This document shows positions 52,787 through 63,967 of a stretch of DNA of 64,000 nt, piece by piece. The first letter of the stretch is position 1. Each line of letters begins with the position of its first letter. The position numbers were made by a program, and so were the translations under genes. The DNA comes from Platanthera guangdongensis (taxonomy: Eukaryota; Streptophyta; Magnoliopsida; Asparagales; Orchidaceae), in the NCBI GenBank assembly GCA_039583875.1, contig CM077157.1:78864346-78928345 (forward strand), read 5' to 3'. The notes under the pieces are model-generated. The model did not search any database. It was not told where the DNA came from and saw nothing but the letters and a program-made list of their open reading frames with translations.

Positions 52787-55555
52787 TGAAAGTCTATGTT
52801 TCAAGGATAGCTACATCACCTAGAGGAGGGGGAGGGGGGGTGAATAGGTTATAGGTCTCTTTTAGACTATCTTTTGCTTTCTTTATAATATCTTGTTGTT
52901 TTATCTTGCAGCTTTGGGTGATCTGGAGCTTGTCCTTAACACCTATAATTAAGAAAAGAAAAACAACCACAGAAAAACATACAGAGATTTATAGTGGTTC
53001 CTCAATTGGGTACATCCACTTTCCCTCCCACCTATCAAACTAACTTGTTGGACTAGGCACAAACAACTTCAAACTGCTCCTAAGAGCTTACACCACAGAT
53101 CCCGCAGGATCTCTAAGTCTCCAACAAGACTCACTTCTCAGCCACAAAGGCCTACACTCAATGGTCAGCTGACCACCTACCTCGGGTTGTTAAGCCCTAT
53201 ACTCCGGCTGGGAGGACAGCCCTACCCTAGATCAACAAAGGATCCTATCTCAGAGCTCTACAGTGCACCTACACTCAATGACACGTAAGCCACCTACATC
53301 ATCCTTATCTCTAAGGCATACAGCTCAGGCTCTTCAGCCCTACAACTTCAGGCACAAGGCCCTACTTTTAGAGTGCTGCATCACTCCTACAACTCAGTAC
53401 CGCTCCAGGTACCTACCTTAGTGCCCCTCCAGGCACCTATAGCTCAGTGACAAACTTGTCACCTATCTCAGGCACAAAGGCACTACAATCAGAGAGCAAC
53501 ACTCTCCTACCTCAAGTAATTATGTCGTATAGCTCAGATGCACACTTGGATCCTACCTCAGTACCCCAACAGGGCACCTACAGCTCAGTGACTAAATAGT
53601 CACCTACAACTCAGATTCAGGTAAACTGAATCCTACAGGACGAAGGTGTGTTGATGGATATTCTTGACACAAGAGATATTTTGCTTTGTCAAGCTTCTTG
53701 ACTGAGATAGACTTAGCCCAACAATGACTACAAGAATTTATTTCTTGAGCATACCTTCACTGAACTAAGATATACTTAGTTCTAACTACTTCCACAACAA
53801 CAAGCAATTACTTGTGCTGGAAGTTACTTTCAGAGCAATGTTCTGCCAGTTCCTGAACTGAGACTGAAGCTCAGCGCTTAGTCCCTCTTCATAGCACCAC
53901 GGATTTTCCTTCCGGTCAGTGAAGTTACAGCAGCTAACTGCTGCTACGTAAGCTGAGAAAATCACAATTCAAACTTTGCAGACTGAAATAGCTCTGCCTC
54001 TTGCTCCTTTCCTGGGCTGAGGTGAATCAGCCCAAGCTTTGACACCTGAGGAATAGTCCCCTGAGTCTTCCTTCAGCTTCTTCAAGCTTTCTTCTCTTCA
54101 CAGCTTATAGATAAAGATCTTCAGGTGCTTATGTTGCTGGAACTGTGAAGAACCGGCAGCAAGGGTCGGCCCTTGGCTGCTACCATTTCCCTCAGAGAAA
54201 ATACTCTGAACTAGCTTTCTAGTGCAGGTGAGAATGACACCAACAATCTTGCTGTTGAAGGTCTTGATCCAATAACTAACTTGCTCTCTGTCTTGTAGAC
54301 TTGAGCTTCATATTCTTCAGCTCCACAACAATGGCGGAGAAGTAGAACTAACTTGATTTCTTTTTCCTGAAGTCTATTTTTCTTTGTACGCCTCTTTTCT
54401 TTTATTTATTTTGACCCAACAACTCTTGAGCAGTGGGCACCACATAAATACTGTCCAGCAACAACTTTACTTTAACGCGAACTATCGTACAGTCGGTCTG
54501 CGACAACATTTGTCACGTATCTGTTGCTTGGCGTTGAGTAATTCAGCATCACTCAATGCCAAACTCCTTATACAAGATTATGTCTTCACTAGGTGTCGAC
54601 AGCGTTGAGTGAGCAACCTCCACTCAACGCTTTTTGCCTTAACCATTTTTCTGCTTAACTTGTCTCAGCACTTTCTTATTCTCAGCTGATACAAACACTT
54701 GTCTCAACGGTTATGCTGAGGCTAATTCCTATCTCACCGGTTTTGCTGAGACCAACTCCTGTCTCAGCGGTTTTGCTGAGACTAACATTTCTCTCAATGC
54801 TTTTACCTTGAAACTAACTCCTGTCTTAGCGGTTTCTTCTCAGCGATCTCAATACTTTCTTCTAATCAGCTGAGACTGTCTTCTGTCTAAGCGGTTTCTT
54901 CTCAGGAGTCTCAGTGCTTTTGCATTGAGCTTCTCAGCTGTTTCGATGCTTTTGACTTAGATAAAATCTTCCTACTTCTCTGCCGTTGAGAGCGCTGAGT
55001 GTGTCTTCATCACTCAATGCTTTTTTTCTTAGAAAAAACTTTCTGCAATTTAGTTCAAATAACTGAACCTAGATCGATGAATGTCGAGCTCAGCTCGACG
55101 AACTCTGAACTCAGTTCAATGAATTCTCTGAACTACGTTTGACATACTTAGAGTCTCAAACTCTGAACTTAGCTCGATTAATGGTGAGGTCAACTCGACG
55201 AACTCTGAACTCAGTTCGATGAATTTCTGAACTGAGTTCTACTCACACGCTTTTGTTGTATGGCGTTGAGTGTGTCTTCATCACTCAACGCCTGTGGAGT
55301 TAGATAGATTTCTATCATCCCACATCATAGGTAAGAGTTTACCTGACTTGGCCATTTAGGCAACTTCCTGCCTTTCTAGTATCTTCACTTTGTGACCACC
55401 TGTCACATCACTTAAACAACCTATCTAGACTTGTTCTATGGAACATCCTGCACATGATAAGCTTAAACAACATCAAATACAACTATGCTCTTAGTGTTCA
55501 TGGATATGCCTCTTCAAATCCAATCTAGGGAACATTATGTGCAATGGACCTAACA
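52787..55555 (-). repeat. Element N: 3' LTR of a minus-strand F-family copia element (2769 bp)
   Basis: On the minus strand it starts TGTTAGGTCCATTG (compare F: TGTTGGGTCCAATG) and ends like F (plus-strand edge TGAAAGTCTATG). It shares the GTAGG-rich block and the GCGTTGAGTGA inverted repeats (54530-54640, 55000-55290), and has further TCTCAGCGGTTT/GCTGAGAC and TCGAGCTCAGCTCGA hairpins. Confidence 0.85.
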
Positions 55556-55572
55556 ATCTCCCCTATTTGAAG
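55556..55572 (-). other. Element N polypurine tract
   Basis: The minus strand reads CTTCAAATAGGGGAGAT directly before the LTR. Confidence 0.85.
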
Positions 55573-55729
55573 AAGGCAGAACAACCAATAAGTATTAAGA
55601 GGCATTAATATAATATGCATCTAAATTCATGTTGCTGTATTTTATAATTTGTTACAACTGCAAGCTTATGCTATATTAATACAGTGTGCTCAAAGTAATT
55701 GTATTGACTTAATAAGTTAAGTCAATGCA
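55573..55729 (-). other. Element N interior remnant
   Basis: AT-rich 3' untranslated DNA, cut by the insertion of element I at 55730. Confidence 0.65.
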
Positions 55730-57299
55730 TGATGCTAAAGATCACGGCAGTGAACCGGTCGCACAAGTAATATAAAATGGAGGCTTTCCAAAGTATCGAT
55801 CTCTCAAGGAACACAGTAAGGTGGAATTAATTTTGAGGAGGACTTGAGATTGAAGTCCTTAGGTCGGATCTAACTAAGGGGGGTTTTGATATATGCGGAT
55901 GCAGAAAATAAAAGGCTATCAACTACTCCGATGCAACGCCGCTATGCGATGCCTCTCTAGGCAGGATGGAAGACTAGTCGGGCCGCTATGCACCGAATCA
56001 CTAGGCGGATGGGCGAGTAGGCTTGCGGATGAGGTGATTAGAACGGTGGAATGAGGGTCGAAAGCACCTCTTCGCTACGCACGCTTCTAGCAAATGCTAG
56101 AACGGCAAGGGTGGATGGTGGTGGATGGAATATGGCGCACCTCAAGAAAATATACGAAATTACAAATCACAAAGACATGATTTTATAAAAAACGTTTTAC
56201 AAATAAGCACACATCATCTATAAATAAGGTTTACAACAACACATAAACAACAATAAAGGAAGAACAAGGCAAGAGATCGACCGAATTCGAAGTCTTGCTG
56301 AGGATTCACGGTTGGAATCATCGGGTTGTCAATCCGCGTCCAAGCTCGGTCCTCAACGGCGTCCGGGGTAGAGAAGGGCTGTCACCACCTTCCAATGGCC
56401 CGTCTTCTTCGTGTCACGATAGCAGACGAAAGTTGCAAGCTTCCCTTTACTTGATGGATATGGTGTTGAAGCTTGAAATGAACCCAAGAAATGATGGAGG
56501 AGGCCGAGAGCAAGCTCCGGCTTGGATTTGGCGGTGAAAGCTTGCCCGGAGCACCTCCCTAGGGTGGAAGATGATGAAAAACGGCGGAGAAGGCGGAAAA
56601 CGGCGGAGAAAAGTCGAGCTAACAGCGATCCTCGAATTAGGGCGAGACCTACATATTTATAGAAAACAGAAATGAACAATGCGCACGATCACGGGTGCAC
56701 GACCAGTGGTCATGCGCACTATGTCCAGTGATCGTGCGTACTGGCATGGCAGATTAGGAAGAAGTACTGGGATAACACGCACGAGCAGTGGCGCACGACC
56801 AGTGGTCGTGCGCACTAAGTTCAATGGTCGTGTGATTACCCCAGACAGGACTCCAAAAAAGAAGAATCAATGCACACTATCTGTGGCGCACAACCGGTGG
56901 TCGTGCGCACTAGGTCTAGTGGTCGTGCGATTACCCCAGACAGATTTTGGAAAACGAAGAGTAGTGCACACGATCAGGGGCGCACGACCAGTGGTCGTGC
57001 TCATTAGATCCCATGATCGTGCGCAGTATTCCTGTTTCACAAACATCCCGGAACACGCACACGACCCCTATACCGATAGGAAAAACAATTCACTAATCTG
57101 TGCAGACATTCCAGGCAATCACAAAAAGGAGTACAAAGAATAAAAGTAACAAAATACACAACCACGAGCATAAATGTGCACTTACTCATAAAAAGAACAT
57201 AATAACAAATATGAACAAATAAAGCTCTAAAGTGAAGTGCATCAACGAGAAAACAAGCCCAGATGAATCCGAAAATAGGTATGTAAAATGGACTCATCA
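55730..57299 (-). repeat. Element I 3' LTR (1570 bp)
   Basis: Its first 250 bp (plus strand) match 60189-60439. Near 56690-57025 it has seven or eight hairpins with arms GCGCACGACC/GGTCGTGCGC and variants. ORFs crossing this repeat are not genes. Confidence 0.85.
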
Positions 57300-57316
57300 C
57301 ACCTCCAGACTTAATT
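57300..57316 (-). other. Element I polypurine tract, with a second copy at 57821-57837
   Basis: The minus strand reads TTAAGTCTGGAGGTGTG before the LTR start TGATGAGTCC. The same 17 bases recur 523 bp inside the element. Confidence 0.78.
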
Positions 57317-59084
57317 GTTTGCGCGTCCCGAGCAAACAAAATCTAACAAGATAGGGAAAATTACTAGCTAACAAAGAAATTGAAAAACAAAGTAACATGC
57401 GAAGTCGCATGCTCGCGTGCATAAAAATAAGATAGAGAAAATTACTAAGTTTGCAGAATAGTTTATATTTTTCAAAATGAATATCAAAATTTTATTACTA
57501 CTCAAAAATAAAATCACGGTGAATCAACCGGTCACGCATAGGAAGAAAGTAGGCAGGCCACTAAGGTGAGCTTTGCCAAAGATAGGGGCTCAGGATCACC
57601 TCCAAAGGAATCCACCAATGTCGGGGACCATACGCTTTCTCGTTCACACTCTCTCCACGTCACTAGTTAGACTCAAGCGCAAATCTGTAGGACTTTAGGA
57701 TAATCACGGGGCTTGGGTTACGGTGAGGTAAACAATGATAAAAAGAAAGGCTATGCACCTAACCCAAATGAGCTAGCCTAAAAAGAATCCAACAGCTAAC
57801 CACAATATATGCAGGTACACCACACCTCCAGACTTAACGTTTAACAAATGGGTGTATGCACCGCCTACTCCCAATATAATCACATTTCCAAAAAGATTTT
57901 CAATTTAAACTTTTTCTTTTCATTTTTTCTTCTTTTTTTTTCTTTTTCTTCATTTTATTTTCACAATTCAGCAGATATAAACTTGGGAGCACTTCCACAT
58001 TTTCACAAATAATAACACCACATCACATCACATCCCAACATGAAAATATAAAACACTAAACTCGACTTGGGGGTGCGACTAGGATAGGTTATGGGGCTTT
58101 GGTGAATGAAGGTGGAGCTGAATCAACGGAAGGGTAGCTACAATGGGGCTAGCAAGGATATGACGTTTGGAGCGGTACAAAGCTCAACCGGGCCAAAATG
58201 ATGGCCTATATCACGCTTACGCTAGAGTAACCAAGAACCCATGCTTCGAGAGTAGCTTGGGGCAAGTTCTTAGCCAACGAGAAAGACTATCCATCCTCCC
58301 GACTCGAGCAATACGAACCTAACGGCCGTCTACACACAACCCTAAGCTACTGTAGGATTCACACCGGATTCACCAATTTTTGAGTAGAATAAAAAGTATT
58401 TACGCAATTAGAAAAATATAAAACTAAAAGCATACAAAAAAATTAAATCTACTCTAATTTCTACACGAGACGAGAGCACTTGACTAGGAGCACAGCAAGG
58501 TCAACATTTTACTCCGTCTCACAATCCTATGTCAGCACCATAATTTTCCGAAATCATACAAAAGAAATGAGTTTAACTCGTGGCACACGAACAGCTAAGC
58601 ACGCGCTCATGTGGGTGCAGTGGTGTGCGATGCAATGAACTAATCAAACTATAACAATAAAAGCTTCTAGTATGCACAAGAAATATGTGCGTGCAAAAGG
58701 TAACAAATACTGGCTCTCCCCCAGGCTTAAACTAAGCAACATAGCATATGATAGAGAAATTAAAATCATAAAGAGCTAAGGGAAGAGGTTCCCCAATACT
58801 CAGCTAGCGAGCATACCAGAAGACGCGTGGAAACCTGAAGCAGGCCCGCCATACGAAGAATCACAACCCCGCCAATGTGATTTTCCATGAATACCTGCAG
58901 GGGTGAGCTCCGCAAAAACAAAATAAAAATATACAAAAAGAAATGCTAAAACTAAAATAGACATGAAAAATAAAATGCAGAAAATGAAAGATAAGTACTG
59001 GGGTTATTGTCCTCCCAGCACGACTTATTCGTCTACGAAAAGGTTCTAGCTAATGGGCCTATGAAAAGAAAATTGCACAGGTAA
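57317..59084 (-). other. Element I non-coding interior
   Basis: 1.8 kb without a credible ORF. It holds the second polypurine copy (57821-57837), a pyrimidine tract (57908-57960) and another purine-rich minus-strand segment TTAAGCCTGGGGGAGAG (58714-58730). Confidence 0.6.
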
Positions 59085-59650
59085 CTATTCCAATATCCGT
59101 TTCGGTAACGGGTACCGATACGGCGATAGAACATTTACCCCTCTGCCTAAATAATCATACCTACTCCTCCCAGGCAGAGGAAATAGGAAATAGGATGAGG
59201 AGGAGGCCTGGTCCTCACTCAACTTATCACAAAAAGTATCCTCGCCTAGAAAGGCATCGTCAACCACAAGTGTGCAGGGTGTGATGGCAACGGCAAGAAC
59301 ACCAGGCGCATCATCATCCCAGCATACCCGTGGAGACTCAGCCTGCACAGGCTCAGATAGAGAAGCTGGATCAAGAAATAAAGGAGACATAGAACTAAAA
59401 TAATCAGAAAATGGGAGAGTGATCCCGATGTCACTCTCAGCAGGATCCCAGCATAGATCATTGTCGGTGTCATATGAGTTGTATCGGGGAGAATTCGAGA
59501 ACTCAAGGTCCACAATGGCAAGAGAAACGACCTCGTCTAATAAAGAGGTGTAAACCTACACATCAGAAAGAGGGTATTCCTCATCCCACCGGGGTGCGCC
59601 ATAGTGTTCCGAAGATCCACCTTCTCCGTCGGAGATAGTAGAGTCATCAT
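59085..59650 (-). pseudogene. Element I ORF, acidic C-terminal part
   Basis: The minus-strand frame starts near 59650 (APKWDDDSTISDGEGG) and continues through one stop near 59567 to the open stretch 59513-59085, ending in VLSPYRYPLPKRILE. It is acidic and Ser/Asp-rich, with no known domain. A single-base shift near 59650 would connect it to the zinc-knuckle part just upstream, so the two are probably halves of one protein of around 280 residues. Function is unknown; a gag-like RNA-binding role is only suggested by the knuckles. Confidence 0.55.
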
Positions 59651-59937
59651 CCCACTTCGGCGCAATCTTTCAACACATGGTCGGTGCTACGACAACACAA
59701 ACATCGTTTTCTGTTACCCCTCGGTACAGGTGGGACCGGAGAGGAATAAGAAAAATATGAATGCATAGAAGAGGAGTGACCATAAGACCTGGGTTGTGTG
59801 TATGAAGTACCATAAGAAGACGGTGCTCCATACACAGAACCACGAGAATTATGCTCCCATTCTTCAATGGGGCACTCATCACTACCATGCATATAATCCC
59901 TGCACCATCGGCAAAGGATATTCGAATAAGAATACAT
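59647..59937 (-). pseudogene. Element I ORF, part with two CCHC zinc knuckles
   Basis: A 96-residue frame with ATG at 59937. CRWCRDYMHGSDEC (residues 10-23) and CLCCRSTDHVLKDC (about 79-92) both fit CX2CX4HX4C exactly. Between them lies a Ser/Tyr/Gly/Pro-rich linker. Paired knuckles of this spacing are typical of nucleocapsid-type RNA-binding proteins. The capsid-like domain is missing. It is the first ORF after the primer site, the normal place of gag. Confidence 0.72.
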
Positions 59938-60163
59938 GGTGCAACAAGAAAGAATTCACCACAAAAATATTCTAAGCAAAAATTAACTACACACCACAGA
60001 TAAAAGAATAGGACAGCCTGCTACAGAAAAATTAAAACTAGAATAGGAACAAGTAAAAAACAAACACAAATGCTAAAAACTAAAACAAAGAAGAAAGTGA
60101 TATGAACAAATGAAAAAGGGCTTCTATCACCTATCTTCCTCTACAAAAACTCACACGACTGTG
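59938..60163 (-). other. Element I leader
   Basis: Non-coding DNA between the primer site and the zinc-knuckle ORF. Confidence 0.55.
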
Positions 60164-60182
60164 TTCCCCGGCAACGACGCCA
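60164..60182 (-). other. Element I primer-binding site (tRNA-Asp type)
   Basis: The minus strand reads TGGCGTCGTTGCCGGGGAA, one mismatch from the complement of the plant tRNA-Asp 3' end (TCCCCGGCAACGGCGCCA), as used by Athila-like elements. Confidence 0.8.
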
Positions 60183-60188
60183 AAAACT

Positions 60189-60439
60189 TGATGCTAAAGA
60201 TCACGGCAGTGAACCGGTCACACAAGTTATATAAAATGGAGGCTTTCCCAAGTATCGATCTCTCAAGGAACACAGTAAGGTGGAGTTAATTTCGAGGAGG
60301 ACATGAGAATGAAGTCCTTAGGTCGGAGCTAACTAAGGGGGGTTTTGATATATGCGGAAATAGAAAATAAAAGGCTATCAACTACTCATATGCAACGCCG
60401 CTATGCGATGCTTCGCCAGGCGAGATGGAATACTACTCG
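60189..60439 (-). repeat. Element I 5' LTR, part before element C
   Basis: Starts TGATGCTAAAGATCACGG as at 55730 and matches it up to ACTACTCG, where C begins. Confidence 0.9.
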
Positions 60440-63169
60440 TGTAACACCTCCCCTGTAATGACCGTATAATATGGGTCCGGCCGGGGCCCCACAACATACG
60501 AACGCCACAGCTTTAGTATTAAAAGTTGATATAGCTACCCATACTCAAAACTCTTAGCACAACACAGCGGAAACAAAACAGGACTAGAAGTTATCCACCA
60601 CTAAAGAGTAAAACAAATGGCCTTAAGGCCTAACATCAAGAGTCCAAAAAAAGAATAATACATCAATCATGAATGTGCTCAGCACTCCTAGTCTACCTCG
60701 GCATGCAAGCCGGACAAAAGAGTCTCAAACAAACATCATCATAAATGTAGTGCTGCAAAAGAGGGAAAACACTTCATGGGGCTTAGGCCTTTTTGGCCGG
60801 CGTGCTAGCTCCTGCATGCGATCCTTGCCCTGTAAAAATTATTAGTAACGTGGGTCAGCAAAGGCTGACATCAAACTGTGTAACAACACATCTCCTCCCG
60901 GCCGCCCCTAACGGACCCCGGGGAACCCTCAAACCTGCAAGTCAGCACGTCATATGCAATATAAATAGCTATAAACAGAAAACATTAAAACAGGCTTGGA
61001 TGTCTCACTCATCAAACATGTTCTCTATTGGTTGAGCATATAATAAAAGGGCCTACTATGCAACATGAATGCAACACCCGGACTTCACCCAAGGTACCCT
61101 ACTGCGTATGCACCTAGCACAACATCACATCATTTGGGTACTCACATTTCCCCATTGGCATAAAGCCGCAAACACTAAGGGAGACACAACTCCCTCAAAC
61201 AGCACACAGGCCGCCACATAGAATTCTTGCCAAGGCCCCACCCGCTCGAAGGCTTAGCCCCGGGCTTGCCTGCAAGCTCTGACGTCTCATGTCAGGATTG
61301 CAGCACACACAGACTGACCGATTCTAAGAAGCCTTGCTGGACCCCACCCGCTCATGGCCTCATTGCCCGGGCTTGCCCCAAGCTTGGCATTCTCGTCAGT
61401 CACACAGAAGGGGACTAGTCTCGCCGGGACACTCTCCACACATGACGCACATATCACGGGATAGCCAGCCGACCACGGAGACATAGCCACGCCTTGGCAC
61501 ATCACAATCCAAGACTAAATACACCATAACCCCTCATTTGTACTGCAGCATTCCCGCGCACCAAGGAAACCATCTCCAACTCGTGCGGAGCTAACCTTGT
61601 CCACCAAGGAAACCATCTCCAACTCATATGGAGCTAACCTTGTCTCTCAAGGAAACCATCTACCGCCACGAGGAGCTAACCTTGTCCGGTTCCGACTACA
61701 CGTACCTTTTCAAACAAAAGGGAAATTCACCACCACAACACAAACGGCATCTTGCCGCAACGGAATCTCTACGATTCCTTAAGTTCGTATGCAACATCAC
61801 CGAGTCGGACTAACGGTCGCGACTACGGCTTCACCCACCATGCCTAATCCACTAGCGTAGAGGATCTCTAATGCAAAATATGTCGGGGACGGACTCAATC
61901 AACCCGGAGGTTCCTCTTGAACCTTGGCAAACCAAAACCCCTCTCATTTGAGAGTTTGGTGCCCAAAAATTAGAGAGAAAGAAAAAAAATAAATGATGCT
62001 AATACATGCATCCTAAGGACCGAGAGGAGAGATGTCGTTACCTTCCGACTCCTCTTCCTTGTCATGGCAAAATAGCCGGATGGAAATCTTCGCAACGCTC
62101 TAAGCTTCACGGATCCGGACTCGGCTCGCGATTTGGAGCACTGAAACTCTCCCTACAGCCCAAGACCTTCTTCTCCTTCCTCCTTGCTCTAGCTTCTCTT
62201 TAGAACTTTGAAAGAGAATACTTGGAAAACAATGAGGGTTTCCAACCCTAAAATCGGACTTAACTTCCCAAGAGATGGCCTGAACCGTTAGATCCAAAAA
62301 CCAGAAAAGAATGGCCACGATTCGCCTGAAAAATAAAAGACCTGCGCCGAACATGGCCTGGCACACGCCCGTGTCCAGGGCCGTGTGCCTCATTCGCCGT
62401 CTCAAATCGACGCGCCTGGAACCGCACACGGGCATCCGACACGCCCGTGTTCAATACGACACGCCCGTGTCCCCAATGACACGGCCGTGTGGCCGGCCGT
62501 GTGCCTCCATCGACACGGCCCCGAAACCAACCCGAGAGGTGACACGGCCTGGGACACGCCCGTATCCCAAGCCGTGTGCCAAGTCTCGACACCCGTCGAC
62601 AGGCTTTGTGTCGACACCACAGAAAAACGTCGAGCGAAGATCGTCGACCAAGAGGGACACGCCCTGTGACACGCCCGTGTCACAGGCCGTGTACCCCAGT
62701 CTCGACACCCTGTCGAGCAAAAGTGTCGACACTTGGGCCGAGTGTTGACACGGCCTCAACATGCCCTGCGACACGCCCGTGTCGCAGGCCGTGTGCCCCA
62801 CTCTCGACACTTTGTCGAGCGAAAGTGTCGACACTTGGGCCGAGTGTCGACACGGCCTCGACACGCCCTGCGATACGGCCGTATTGCAGGTCGTGTGCCC
62901 CACTCTCGACACTTTGTCGAGCGAAAGTGTCGACACTTGGGCCGATTGTCGACACGGCCTAGACACGCCTTGCGACACGCCCGTGTCGCAGGCCGTGTGC
63001 CCCACTCTCAACACGTTGTCGAGCTAAAGTGTCGACACTTGGGCCGAGTGTCGACACGGCCTAGACACGCCCTGCGACACGCCCGTGTCGCAGGCCGTGT
63101 GCATCCTGCCAGAAACCCAAAAATTTTCAGATCTGCAGACTGAACCTCTTGCAAAACTGGGGTGTTACA
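60440..63169 (-). repeat. Element C 3' LTR (2730 bp)
   Basis: The plus strand runs from TGTAACACCTCCCC to GGGGTGTTACA. Similar in order to the LTR of B and, at the edge, to A. 61550-61690 has three repeats of AAGGAAACCATCT with GAGCTAACCTTGTC. 62350-63110 is packed with GACACGcccGTGTC hairpins. Confidence 0.92.
62667..63108. repeat. 102-bp tandem repeats in the C LTR
   Basis: The landmark GACACGCCCGTGTCGCAGGC (with variants) occurs at 62667, 62769, 62871, 62973 and 63075, exactly 102 bp apart. Four full units and a part are present. Each holds two hairpins, GACACGcccGTGTC and TGTCGACACTTGGGCC…GTGTCGACA. Because 102 is divisible by three, long false ORFs run through on both strands. Confidence 0.94.
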
Positions 63170-63184
63170 ACTCTCCCCCACTTA
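63170..63184 (-). other. Element C polypurine tract
   Basis: The minus strand reads TAAGTGGGGGAGAGT just before TGTAACACCCC. Confidence 0.92.
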
Positions 63185-63226
63185 ACAGAATTTCGTCCCG
63201 AAATTTCAAAACCAAAGGGTAAAAAC

Positions 63227-63967
63227 TTAAATTGTACCTGACATGAAGAGTTCTGGATAATCTTCTAGCATGGCCTGTTCTCGTTCCCAAGAGAACTCCT
63301 CACGACCGCAGTTGTCCCATCGAACTTTTACGAGTTTGACTTCTTTATTCCGCAACTGCCGAGTCTCCGAATCCTCTATAGCAATTGGAAGGACTCGCGT
63401 CCTCAAGTCTTCCTCAATCGGCACCAATGCCGGTTCAATCACTACGCTAGCCTCTACCAAGGCCTTCCTCAAAACAGAGATGTGGAAGACGTCATGAAAT
63501 CCACTCAAATCCGCGGACAACGCCAACCGATAAGCTGCTTCTCCTACCCGCTCAACTACTTCAAAAGGTCCCAAAAACCTTGGACTTAACTTCTTGAGCC
63601 GGCGAATACGCGAGACGCCTTTGAACGGCTTGATCTTCAAGTAGACCCAATCGCCTACCGCGAACTCCACCTTCCGGTGACGAGCATTAAAGTATTTAGC
63701 TTGACGGTCCTGCGCCACCTTCATACGTTCTTGGATGGTCCGTACCAACTCACAAGCGTCAACCACCACATCCTTTCCCAACAGTTTGGTGTCTCTCGCC
63801 TCTGCCCAAGACATCGACGTTCGACACCACCTCTCATACAAAGCTTCGTATGGCACCATATTTATACTAGCTTGAAAACTGTTATTGTACGCGAATTCTA
63901 CCATGAAGAGGTGATCCTCCCACTTCTTGCCGAAATCAAGAACGCACATTCTCAACATATCCTCCAT
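63227..63967 (-). CDS. pol: Element C pol: integrase C-terminus with chromodomain-like tail (partial)
   Basis: An open 246-codon frame reaching nearly to the window edge; the true start lies far to the right. It begins in the integrase core end (MEDMLRMCVLDFGKKWEDHL), followed by VEFAYNNSFQASI and PYEALYERWCRTSMSWAE. The KVEFAVGDWVYLKI and GPFEVVERVGEAAYRLAL modules follow, then FHDVFHISVLRKAL. The last 50 residues (VKLVKVRWDN … FSWEREQAMLEDYPELF) look like the chromodomain of Tekay/Del elements, which targets integration by reading chromatin. No stops interrupt it, unlike its counterpart in D. The stop codon is followed by 40 bp and the polypurine tract, so this is the normal end of pol. Confidence 0.92.
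   Translation of the reverse strand: MEDMLRMCVLDFGKKWEDHLFMVEFAYNNSFQASINMVPYEALYERWCRTSMSWAEARDTKLLGKDVVVDACELVRTIQERMKVAQDRQAKYFNARHRKVEFAVGDWVYLKIKPFKGVSRIRRLKKLSPRFLGPFEVVERVGEAAYRLALSADLSGFHDVFHISVLRKALVEASVVIEPALVPIEEDLRTRVLPIAIEDSETRQLRNKEVKLVKVRWDNCGREEFSWEREQAMLEDYPELFMSGTI

Larger units (their letters stand above)
55730..60439 (-). mobile_element. Element I: non-autonomous LTR retrotransposon, tRNA-Asp-type primer, double zinc-knuckle ORF
   Basis: Minus-strand element with a complete 3' LTR (55730-57299), an interior of 2.9 kb, a primer site (60164-60182) and the first 251 bp of the 5' LTR before element C interrupts it. LTR ends are TGATG…CATCA. The interior has one broken gag-like ORF and no pol domain. 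The primer type is the one used by Athila/Tat gypsy elements, so that affiliation is inferred. It inserted into the interior of N. Confidence 0.8.

Noticed and set aside
62451..63014. Long ORFs on both strands in the C LTR
   Set aside because: They follow the 102-bp repeat, which keeps frame because 102 is divisible by three. They lie in an LTR and carry no protein domain.
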